Source: Leptospira sp.
GTDB taxonomy: Bacteria > Spirochaetota > Leptospiria > Leptospirales > Leptospiraceae
Length of the DNA stretch: 5,034 nucleotides
Assembly: GCA_025457985.1 (NCBI GenBank)
Contig: JALOTI010000192.1
Coordinates: forward strand, 1 to 5,034
Direction of reading: 5' to 3'
In this document: positions 1-5,034 of the stretch, in pieces
How the letters are laid out: every line of letters begins with the position of its first letter
Position numbering within the stretch: position 1 is the stretch's first letter
Program-made: the position numbers and the translations under genes
Notes under the pieces: model-generated
The model's input: only the letters and a program-made list of their open reading frames with translations
The model's database searches: none
Told to the model about the DNA's origin: nothing

Positions 1-941
1 ACAATTGCACTATTTGCAATACCTACAGCATCCGAAGTAGTTAGTCGGCTTGAAGAAAGAATTTCTAATTCGTATGTAACGATTATTCCAAGTACAGGAA
101 TGTTACCAACGAATACGCTTGTTCCAGCTGCGGCAAATCCTGGAAAATTAGATGGATCTGAAAGGTCTCCAACAATCGTTTTCCTAACAAGGTCTAACAA
201 AGATTCAGGTGGATTCGAAGTTCCATCAGAAACATAAATATTGATCCAATTTAGTTCAGGAAGACGAGTAATAGGATTGATGTTGGTTTCTACTTGCGCT
301 CCTGCAATTCCAGGAATGGAAATTACTGCATTATAAATTCCGAGAATTGTCGAACGTCCCAAAGATAAAATAAAAGATTGAAATCTCTTTTCGCGGGATT
401 CTTCAGATTCAACTTCAGTGCCTCCATTGAAATCAAATGGATTCCAAACTCTTGAACCAGTTGGTAGTGAGATGTTTATAGTCCCAAGGCCATCTGAAGT
501 ATCTAATTCGTTTGCCTTGATGTTATATTCTGTACCAGGAAGGGCAGCGATTGCCTCAACCTCAACCGTTGTTTGACCAACAGGGATTTCTGAGTCGCCA
601 ACAGTTTCAAATTCTAATCCAAAAAGATCAATTTTGAATTTTGGAATCGGAACTGGGCTTGTATGACCTTCATTAAAAATCCGAAAGATTCCCGTCGATC
701 GAAGACCAGGATTTCTAGAAAAACCAAACGTCGAGAAAACTCCTTCTCGTATCGCATATTGGAAGCCACTTAGAGTATTGACATCTCCTTGAGAAAGTAC
801 AAATCCAATAGCTTCAAGGAAGGTAAGTAGCCTTGAGCCCGGATTGAAGTTTGTAAGTCTCGATTGCCTTGAGGATAAGTAATCTCTTAAAGAATCTACA
901 TAGGTTTTTTGAGATGCTGGTCTGTATGGTCTTTTGGCCAT
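1..941 (-). CDS. Baseplate J / gp6-like wedge protein (3' end missing)
   Basis: The minus strand is open from the ATG at 941-939 to the left edge, giving 313 residues without a stop; the C-terminus lies outside the window. I read it as a baseplate J-family protein (P2 gpJ, T4 gp6, Mu gp47), the wedge arm that links the hub to the tail fibres and changes shape when the sheath contracts. The N-terminus has the family pattern: a helical start (NPGSRLLTFLEAIGFVLSQ, residues 33-51), then an FGFSRNPGLRSTG segment (72-84) leading into a beta domain. A GG-T-E-x-E-[SD]-EE-x-R-x-R-like segment (residues 173-186, ending REKR) precedes a helix and the SIPGIAGAQVE strand (208-218), the most recognisable signature of the family. 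The start is followed by a natural MAKRPYRPASQKT leader; no good Shine-Dalgarno is visible. The family is usually about 350-500 residues, so some 50-150 may be missing. It is oddly divergent from the other baseplate genes. Family assignment is confident; exact subfamily is not. Confidence 0.9.
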   Translation of the reverse strand, partial: MAKRPYRPASQKTYVDSLRDYLSSRQSRLTNFNPGSRLLTFLEAIGFVLSQGDVNTLSGFQYAIREGVFSTFGFSRNPGLRSTGIFRIFNEGHTSPVPIPKFKIDLFGLEFETVGDSEIPVGQTTVEVEAIAALPGTEYNIKANELDTSDGLGTINISLPTGSRVWNPFDFNGGTEVESEESREKRFQSFILSLGRSTILGIYNAVISIPGIAGAQVETNINPITRLPELNWINIYVSDGTSNPPESLLDLVRKTIVGDLSDPSNFPGFAAAGTSVFVGNIPVLGIIVTYELEILSSSRLTTSDAVGIANSAI

Positions 942-946
942 ACTTA

Positions 947-952
947 ATAATC
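947..952 (-). promoter_or_regulatory. Weak candidate -10 box for the J-like gene
   Basis: Read on the minus strand this is GATTAT, four of six matches to TATAAT, lying five bases before the ATG at 941. If used, transcription would start almost at the start codon. The -35 position would fall inside the palindrome at 966-986 and matches the consensus poorly. This is inference from a short motif in AT-rich DNA, and other promoters for this gene are possible. Confidence 0.2.
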
Positions 953-965
953 AATCTCGCTTAGG

Positions 966-986
966 TATCGGAGAAGTTTTCCGATA
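966..986. promoter_or_regulatory. 21-base palindrome in the divergent promoter region (candidate operator)
   Basis: The left arm TATCGGAGAA and right arm TTTTCCGATA flank a single central G at 976. The arms are complementary at nine of ten positions; the exception (G973 against T979) would be a G-U pair in RNA. It lies mid-way in the 71-base gap between divergent genes, and it covers the expected -35 position of the rightward promoter. That placement fits the operator of a dimeric regulator controlling one or both directions. A hairpin is possible, but the loop would be short and there is no T-tract, so a terminator is unlikely. What binds it cannot be told from the sequence. Confidence 0.5.
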
Positions 987-995
987 GGCTCAAAC

Positions 996-1001
996 TACAA
1001 T
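996..1001 (+). promoter_or_regulatory. Candidate -10 box (TACAAT) for the baseplate operon
   Basis: TACAAT matches TATAAT at five of six positions and ends 11 bases before the GTG at 1013. No convincing TTGACA-like -35 is seen 16-18 bases upstream; that region lies inside the palindrome at 966-986, which suggests activator dependence or repression there. A start about 6-11 bases downstream of the hexamer would put the mRNA 5' end at about 1007-1012, leaving no room for a normal ribosome binding site. Confidence 0.4.
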
Positions 1002-1012
1002 AACTTTAAAGA

Positions 1013-2827
1013 GTGATCTTTGGTTCTTACATTCCCAAAAATGCCTATGGATTTAGGATTTATAAAAAGGATGCAAAGGGTAAGTTTCTTTTGTCGGATA
1101 ATCCAGTTCTGGATTATATTCAAACAGTAGGTCCGTGTTCTTACACTGAACAATTTAAGTATCGTATTTCCTACTCACCGACATTTGGAAGCACTTCTGT
1201 CATTGATTTTGGACAAGGGAACAATGAAATAAAAATCGATGGTGAATGGCATATTTACCATACACAAGCTCCTCCCGATGTGAAGGCATGGTTAGAAGGA
1301 GGTTCAACATGGTATGAGAACGCCGCAGCCCAAGGTGCAAATAGAGTTCAGTCAACTGTCACCAAGTTTTCAGATCGATATACAAAGATGATCAATCCAA
1401 ATATGCGATCTGGTAGGGAAGAGTTCTTTGATTTCTTGTTTTTACTCTACTTTTCAAGACAAACTAACAAATATCAGACAGAAACTAATATGTCGACTCT
1501 TGCGGAGGCACTAGAGGGGAATAGTGGAAAGGAAAGATTCAATTATAGAGATTATGCATTAGTTTTTGTAGATTACGATAACCAAAGAAATTTAGAAGTT
1601 ATACTTCCTCAAGATGGATTTACATTTCAAAGATCTACTTCGGATACCAACACATACAAATATTCAATCAAGCTAGTTGTTTTAAATGATTTACTAAAAA
1701 TTGACAATAAACGTGTGTCAGCTCCTATAAATCCAGCTTTCACACTTGCTGGTGTCATAAATGTTTTGGATACATTGATTTCGCTGCCACTTGTATTCAC
1801 TGGAGCATTGGTAAATATTTCGAGTATCTTTTCTGCAACAGTTACCTCTCTCCGAGGTGTTAATGACCGTATAAAAATCGTTCAAAAGCAAATGAAGGCC
1901 GATGGGAAATTGGCTCAAAGTACATTTAATGGAGCACTCGATGAAGTAAAAAAATCCTTGGGTGGGGGGAGTAAGAAGCAATGGAATCCTGAAACAATCT
2001 CTCAAGCCATTGACGATGCGATAAAAAATGAACGTAGAATAACGGCAGAATTACAAGAAAAGTTTGCTTCAGCAGAGAATAGTCTATCGGGACTTTTAGC
2101 ATTTATGAGGGTTTCTATTTTCGGGAATTCTCAAAGCCAGCAGAATCAAGATGAATCTTCGATCATCCAAGAACCATTATATCAATGGATCATAGATGCT
2201 CAAAGTGCGATTGTATCTGCTCAAGCAGCAATTTTTTATGCAACTTCAGATATTGAGTTTAGGCCAATTGAAGTGAAGCCAGGAGATTCATACAATTCTA
2301 TAGCCTTCGAGAGACTTGGGAACAGAGAATTTGGAAGGGCTCTCGCAATTTACAATAAAGATCAATTTAGCAGTATCATCAAGAGATCCTCAATCAAAAT
2401 ACCCTTTGGTTTCAATACTGGCATTTATTCGAAGTTACCTGAGAATCCTACCGCAAATGATATGGAAATTGCCTTACAAGGAATCGATATCAAGTTAACC
2501 GAAGGGAGAGATATTGCTGTCTCACCGAATGGTGATATTGGAATTATTTTCGGAGATGAGGCTGTAATAAACAATGTTCTCGATATAATTGACTCACCGG
2601 AAGGATCCTGGCAAGCGCATCCAGAACTTGGGAATCCTATTCCCATCGGAGAGATTCCTGACAGTAACCCTAGTAATCTTGCTATCGAACGATTCATCGC
2701 TCAAATCAAGGCAGATCCAAGAGTAGAGAGTGTTTCCTTTCAAGGAGTTACACAAGAGGCAGATAACTTTTATTATGTATTCAATTTCCGATCTATTCTA
2801 GGGAAATCTTACTTCATTCAACTATAA
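1013..2827 (+). CDS. Multidomain baseplate protein: beta N-domain, helical insert, LysM, gp25-like C-domain
   Basis: This 604-residue protein most likely forms the inner baseplate that joins hub, wedge and sheath. Residues 1-235 look beta-rich and include a VIDFGQGNNEIKIDGEW segment (63-77), a pattern (hydrophobic-x-D/E-x-G, then I-x-I-x-G) shared by many LysM tail and gpU/DNA-circularisation-type tail proteins. Residues 237-415 are mostly helical with a hydrophobic stretch. Residues about 416-467 are LysM-like (VKPGDSYNSIAFERLGN, then ALAIYNKD and IKIPFG), as in T4 gp53, Afp7 and gpX. Residues about 489-604 resemble gp25/gpW or DUF2634 proteins (SPNGDIGIIFGDEAV, SPEGSWQAHPELGNPI, ADPRVESV). 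I do not see the EPR motif of T4 gp25. The start is GTG: an in-frame TAA at 1007-1009 rules out an earlier start, and the protein looks native from its first residues. No Shine-Dalgarno at normal spacing is visible. It is first in the plus-strand operon. C-terminal domains are fairly sure; the N-terminal role is inferred. Confidence 0.85.
   Translation: MIFGSYIPKNAYGFRIYKKDAKGKFLLSDNPVLDYIQTVGPCSYTEQFKYRISYSPTFGSTSVIDFGQGNNEIKIDGEWHIYHTQAPPDVKAWLEGGSTWYENAAAQGANRVQSTVTKFSDRYTKMINPNMRSGREEFFDFLFLLYFSRQTNKYQTETNMSTLAEALEGNSGKERFNYRDYALVFVDYDNQRNLEVILPQDGFTFQRSTSDTNTYKYSIKLVVLNDLLKIDNKRVSAPINPAFTLAGVINVLDTLISLPLVFTGALVNISSIFSATVTSLRGVNDRIKIVQKQMKADGKLAQSTFNGALDEVKKSLGGGSKKQWNPETISQAIDDAIKNERRITAELQEKFASAENSLSGLLAFMRVSIFGNSQSQQNQDESSIIQEPLYQWIIDAQSAIVSAQAAIFYATSDIEFRPIEVKPGDSYNSIAFERLGNREFGRALAIYNKDQFSSIIKRSSIKIPFGFNTGIYSKLPENPTANDMEIALQGIDIKLTEGRDIAVSPNGDIGIIFGDEAVINNVLDIIDSPEGSWQAHPELGNPIPIGEIPDSNPSNLAIERFIAQIKADPRVESVSFQGVTQEADNFYYVFNFRSILGKSYFIQL
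1721..2257 (+). other. Helical insert with hydrophobic stretch (residues 237-415)
   Basis: The region between the beta-rich N-domain and the LysM domain is predicted by eye to be helical. It opens with a hydrophobic segment at about residues 246-278 (for example LISLPLVFTGALVNISSIF). A charged helix (DRIKIVQKQMKADGKLAQS), a glycine hinge (LGGGSKK, 316-322) and more amphipathic helices follow, ending in an Ala-rich stretch (DAQSAIVSAQAAIFYA). The hydrophobic part is long enough to span a membrane but contains Asp253 and sits in the middle of a structural protein, so packing inside the baseplate is the likelier role. Confidence 0.5.
2258..2413 (+). other. LysM-like domain (residues ~416-467)
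   Basis: The segment reads FRPIEVKPGDSYNSIAFE, then RALAIYNKD, then IKIPFG. This is the LysM layout: V-x-x-G-D-[ST] with an aliphatic position, a helix, I-x-x-x-N, and a final I-x-[IV]-P. In contractile tails such domains (T4 gp53, Afp7, gpX) bind the hub or spike complex rather than peptidoglycan. Confidence 0.75.
2477..2824 (+). other. gp25/gpW or DUF2634-like wedge domain (residues ~489-604)
   Basis: About 116 residues match the general gp25-type pattern: a beta hairpin with NGD and a hydrophobic G-D-E-A turn, a helix (NNVLDIIDS), a P-E-G-x-W and H-P-E-L-G-N-P-I loop, then a helix ending in DPRVESVSFQGV and two strands. Such domains connect the sheath start to the inner baseplate. The family is usually a separate protein of about 110-140 residues; here it is the C-terminal part of a fusion. 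Confidence 0.7.
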
Positions 2828-2828
2828 C

Positions 2829-3521
2829 ATGGATATTTTTGATAATACAGAACCAACACTCAAAAGATATCCATCACATCTTGATGAACATAAACTAGAT
2901 TCTACATTGGCTCGCGTGACAAAGATCAAAAACAAATATCTTGTGGATCTTATTACAAGATCAAACGAGACATTGAAAGATGTGAGAGTGTTCGGTCCAG
3001 CGATCCTTGAACGTAAGGCACACGGGCGTTCCATAGGATTGAAAAAGAATCAAATGGTTCTCGTAAATTTTATTGGAGGATCTATCAGGTATCCTGTAGT
3101 CGCGAATGTTTTTCCTTTCTTTGCAGCTGATTCTGAAATTAAGAATCTAAATTCTTTCTGGGATAAGTTTAAGAGTATAATTAACTTTGAAACGGATATT
3201 ATAGATTTTCACGAATCTGGATATTTTGTTCGCCAAACACAAAACAAAATTCAATTTTATGATTCGAATTTGAGTAAAATTGGAGAGATTGATTTTTCAC
3301 AGAAGAAAGTATCATGGGAAGCAGACTTAGATATTAAAGGTAATCTCTCGGTTGAAGGTGATATTTCGTTTAAAGGGGATATGGAAGTAGATGGAGAGAT
3401 ATCTGCGACAAAATTGATTCATTCCGATGAAGACGTGTCAGCAGGGGAAATTGGCTTGAAAAGCCATAAACATCCAACTACGGCACCAGGAGATCCAACA
3501 GGGAGCTCGATTCCAGGATGA
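2829..3521 (+). CDS. Central spike protein, gpV / gp45-like
   Basis: This 230-residue protein fits the cell-piercing spike of simple contractile tails (P2 gpV, Mu gp45), a trimer at the tip of the tail tube. Residues about 25-97 look like the OB-fold collar, with GRSIGLKKNQMVLVNFIGG (66-84) and RYPVVANVFPF (87-97) as typical strand and turn segments. Residues about 118-165 give beta strands. Residues 170-193 carry a six-residue repeat with glycine at 171, 177, 183 and 189, as expected for an intertwined beta-helix. The C-terminus has SHKH (212-215), an HxH pair (His213, His215) like the iron-binding site at the spike apex of gpV and gp45, then a Pro/Gly-rich tail. Length is close to P2 gpV (about 210). 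The ATG lies one base after the upstream stop and no strong Shine-Dalgarno is visible, so translation probably depends on termination-reinitiation. Fairly certain. Confidence 0.9.
   Translation: MDIFDNTEPTLKRYPSHLDEHKLDSTLARVTKIKNKYLVDLITRSNETLKDVRVFGPAILERKAHGRSIGLKKNQMVLVNFIGGSIRYPVVANVFPFFAADSEIKNLNSFWDKFKSIINFETDIIDFHESGYFVRQTQNKIQFYDSNLSKIGEIDFSQKKVSWEADLDIKGNLSVEGDISFKGDMEVDGEISATKLIHSDEDVSAGEIGLKSHKHPTTAPGDPTGSSIPG
3336..3407 (+). repeat. Four hexapeptide units of the spike beta-helix
   Basis: The units KGNLSV, EGDISF, KGDMEV and DGEISA follow each other without gaps, with Gly at the second position of each and hydrophobic residues at the fourth and sixth. The repetition is at protein level; the DNA copies differ. 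This periodicity is characteristic of trimeric intertwined beta-helix spikes. Confidence 0.8.
3465..3473 (+). other. HxH metal-site motif at the spike tip
   Basis: His213-Lys-His215 lies 16 residues from the C-terminus, directly after the beta-helix. In P2 gpV and Mu gp45 an HxH at this position in each of three chains gives six histidines that hold one iron ion at the spike apex. The motif is seen; metal binding is inferred from those relatives. Confidence 0.7.
3500..3505 (+). promoter_or_regulatory. Candidate ribosome binding site for the hub gene
   Basis: AGGGAG sits 12 bases before the ATG at 3518, inside the end of the spike gene. The spacing is longer than usual. A second purine patch (AGG, 3515-3517) is directly next to the start, too close to work alone. 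With the ATGA overlap, coupled reinitiation is the likely main route. Confidence 0.4.
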
Positions 3522-5034
3522 CAGGACTTAGAATACCATTCTCTGATTATCATTACTATGGTGATTTTGATTCTGAACAAAGCTTTGGATATTTAGAAAT
3601 CCATAGTCCATTAATTCGGAGTCCTTTTAAATTATTAAGTAAAAATATAAATGGACCCATCATAAGTAAACGTTCTTTGAATTTAGGTGGAACCAAGCTT
3701 TCTTTCTCTGTGAAGTATGAAGCTCTTTATGAACCAGAAGGTGAAATTTCTGATTTTGCTTCGGAAAGTGGAGGAGTGCCTTTCGAATATATATTTTTCC
3801 TAAACTCTGCAGTTTATCTCTTTGTAAGAAACATAGATGGTACTTACTTTCAATTGAATGGTGGGGTAATCCGGAACGTTCAAAAAAGTACGGATGCTAA
3901 AGGAGAAGAAACACGAACGGTCGAGTGCGATGGTTTCGAAAAGATTCTAGAGAACTTCCAAGTAAATCTAGATTTTGGAACCGAAGATCAAACAAAAAGC
4001 AAAAGAACTTCAGAGAATATAATTAGTTCAATCACGGGAATCACCGAAGTTATAAAATCACAAGCGAATCTTAAAGATGCCGTCTCATCCATTTGGGATA
4101 ATTTATTTTACGATTTTATCCAAGGAGCAGTGTTTAAGAGATATCCGTTGTTTGGTGGCAAACGACTGATTGCGAAATCTTCAAATCAAACAGAAAATAG
4201 TCACTTAATTCTAAATGTCTGTAAGGAATCTTATTCTCAAAATTTTATTCAACAAGTTATGGTTGCAGGGAATCTTTCCATAGGTTCTTCCGGAATCTCC
4301 ATTATGGAATTGATAAGACAATTCGCATCTCCTCCTCTCTATGAAATATTTGTAGATCCTCTAAGTTCTGAACTTTTAACAGATGATTCATTCGGTTCAG
4401 AGTCAGAAAAAAGTGGTACTCCTGACCAAGTTGCACCTTTAAGTTTTGTTCCAGGTTCAGAAAGTTTAAGTGAGGTATACTCTGTCCAGAAGAGAAGTGC
4501 GAATTTTATTTTTAGGCAAACTCCTTACTTCTATTGGGATTATTTGGACCAGTCAACGGAAGGGGGTAGGTATAAAGTTCTAAGAGGACCTCACTATGAA
4601 TTGGATTTTGATAAAATTCAAAATGTAAGCCTGAATGAAAATGCAGATAATTTATACTCAGGAGTTATGATTTCTCCGAATATTTCATCTCTTTTTGGCT
4701 TGGTACTCTCTAAACCTATTTATAACACAAGTTTAATCACGTTAGTCGGTCAAAATATTCTAACAGTAAAAATAAACGGTATGAACATGAAGGGAGAGGT
4801 TACCGAATCTAAAAAAAATGATTTTAAAGAGGCTCTAGATAAAATCAGAGATATGATTTTCTATATCTTTTGCAATCCAAAGAATCTGAAACACATTACT
4901 GGATCTTTGAAGATTGCGTTCACTCCTGTGAGAGTAGGAGTTCCCTTTGTTATCAAAAACAGACCGAAAAGTGGATCCGTTTCTCAGGATGAAAACTCTA
5001 AAGCAAACTTTAATATCACTGCGATTGAAAGTAG
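3518..5034 (+). CDS. Tail hub protein, gp27/gpD-like (3' end missing)
   Basis: The frame is open from the ATG at 3518, which overlaps the spike stop as ATGA, to the right edge: 505 residues without a stop. It fits the hub that forms a trimeric ring between tail tube and spike (T4 gp27, P2 gpD, the hub half of VgrG). Support: it directly follows the spike gene; residues 1-140 look like the first tube-like beta domain (for example FVRNIDGTYFQLNGGVIRNV); and it has the pattern ISIMELIRQFASPPLYEIFV (260-279) followed by FIFRQTPYFYW (330-340), seen in phage hub proteins as a helix, a P-x-x-E-x-F strand and an R-x-T-P-F strand. SLNENADNLYSGVMISP (371-387) is consistent with the next hub strand pair. 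An acidic, Ser-rich loop (about 283-318) separates the two signature strands. The late segment GSLKIAFTPVRVGVPFVI (462-479) fits the last beta domain. I recognise no lysozyme domain or toxin. The family is confident from context, moderate from sequence alone. Confidence 0.8.
   Translation, partial: MTGLRIPFSDYHYYGDFDSEQSFGYLEIHSPLIRSPFKLLSKNINGPIISKRSLNLGGTKLSFSVKYEALYEPEGEISDFASESGGVPFEYIFFLNSAVYLFVRNIDGTYFQLNGGVIRNVQKSTDAKGEETRTVECDGFEKILENFQVNLDFGTEDQTKSKRTSENIISSITGITEVIKSQANLKDAVSSIWDNLFYDFIQGAVFKRYPLFGGKRLIAKSSNQTENSHLILNVCKESYSQNFIQQVMVAGNLSIGSSGISIMELIRQFASPPLYEIFVDPLSSELLTDDSFGSESEKSGTPDQVAPLSFVPGSESLSEVYSVQKRSANFIFRQTPYFYWDYLDQSTEGGRYKVLRGPHYELDFDKIQNVSLNENADNLYSGVMISPNISSLFGLVLSKPIYNTSLITLVGQNILTVKINGMNMKGEVTESKKNDFKEALDKIRDMIFYIFCNPKNLKHITGSLKIAFTPVRVGVPFVIKNRPKSGSVSQDENSKANFNITAIES

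Noticed and set aside
966..986. Palindrome read as a rho-independent terminator
   Set aside because: There is no T-tract on either side, the hairpin loop would be minimal, and it lies between divergent starts, where a terminator is not needed.
966..986. Palindrome read as a LexA box or an invertase crossover site
   Set aside because: The arms do not match the TTTG-N5-CAAA box reported for Leptospira or the usual CTGT-N8-ACAG box. No recombinase gene and no second copy of the site are visible in the window, so inversion of the J gene is untested speculation.
1948..1969. A7 and G6 tracts as a programmed frameshift site
   Set aside because: The zero frame continues into well-supported LysM and gp25-like domains, so no shift is needed.
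1718..2005. A 95-residue minus-strand open frame
   Set aside because: It lies wholly inside the 604-residue gene, has a Cys- and aromatic-rich composition typical of antisense reading, and shows no ribosome binding site or recognisable domain.
2258..2413. LysM-like domain as evidence of a cell-wall hydrolase or endolysin
   Set aside because: There is no catalytic hydrolase domain, and the surroundings are baseplate genes in which LysM folds serve in assembly.
2316..2498. A 60-residue plus-strand open frame inside the 604-residue gene
   Set aside because: It is out of frame within the LysM-coding region, with no start signal and no domain.
2425..2697. A 90-residue minus-strand open frame
   Set aside because: It is antisense to the gp25-like domain, whose frame is well supported, and has no recognisable motif.
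2822..3034. A 70-residue minus-strand open frame
   Set aside because: It is antisense to the spike gene start; length and composition fit chance.
4811..4818. A8 tract in the hub gene as a slippage or frameshift site
   Set aside because: The reading frame remains open with hub-like sequence on both sides; a tract of this length is common in AT-rich DNA.

Overview
The window reads as the baseplate part of a contractile-tail gene cluster, from a prophage, a phage, or a phage-tail-like injection particle. The DNA is AT-rich, with codon use typical of a low-GC bacterium. A spirochaete such as Leptospira is my guess from codon flavour only; nothing in the window proves the host. No capsid, tube, sheath, integrase, lysis or toxin gene is visible, so complete phage and headless particle cannot be told apart here.

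Layout. A minus-strand gene runs off the left edge (start codon at 941, 3' end missing) and encodes a baseplate J / gp6-like wedge protein. A 71-base divergent intergenic gap (942-1012) follows. It holds a near-perfect 21-base palindrome and a good -10 hexamer facing right. Three tightly packed plus-strand genes follow: a 604-residue multidomain protein (1013-2827) that appears to join a LysM (gp53/gpX-like) module to a gp25-like wedge module; a 230-residue central spike protein (2829-3521) with OB-fold, hexapeptide beta-helix and HxH tip; and a tail hub protein, gp27/gpD-like (3518 to the right edge, 3' end missing).

Together these supply the spike, the hub that links spike to tail tube, the LysM and gp25 components that join hub to wedge and sheath, and the wedge arm (J). 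That is nearly the minimal set for a simple contractile baseplate. The three plus-strand genes have a 1-base gap and a 4-base ATGA overlap, so they are almost certainly cotranscribed and translationally coupled. The features that stand out are the J gene on the opposite strand, the LysM/gp25 fusion with a long helical insert, and a GTG start so close to the -10 box that the mRNA may be leaderless.
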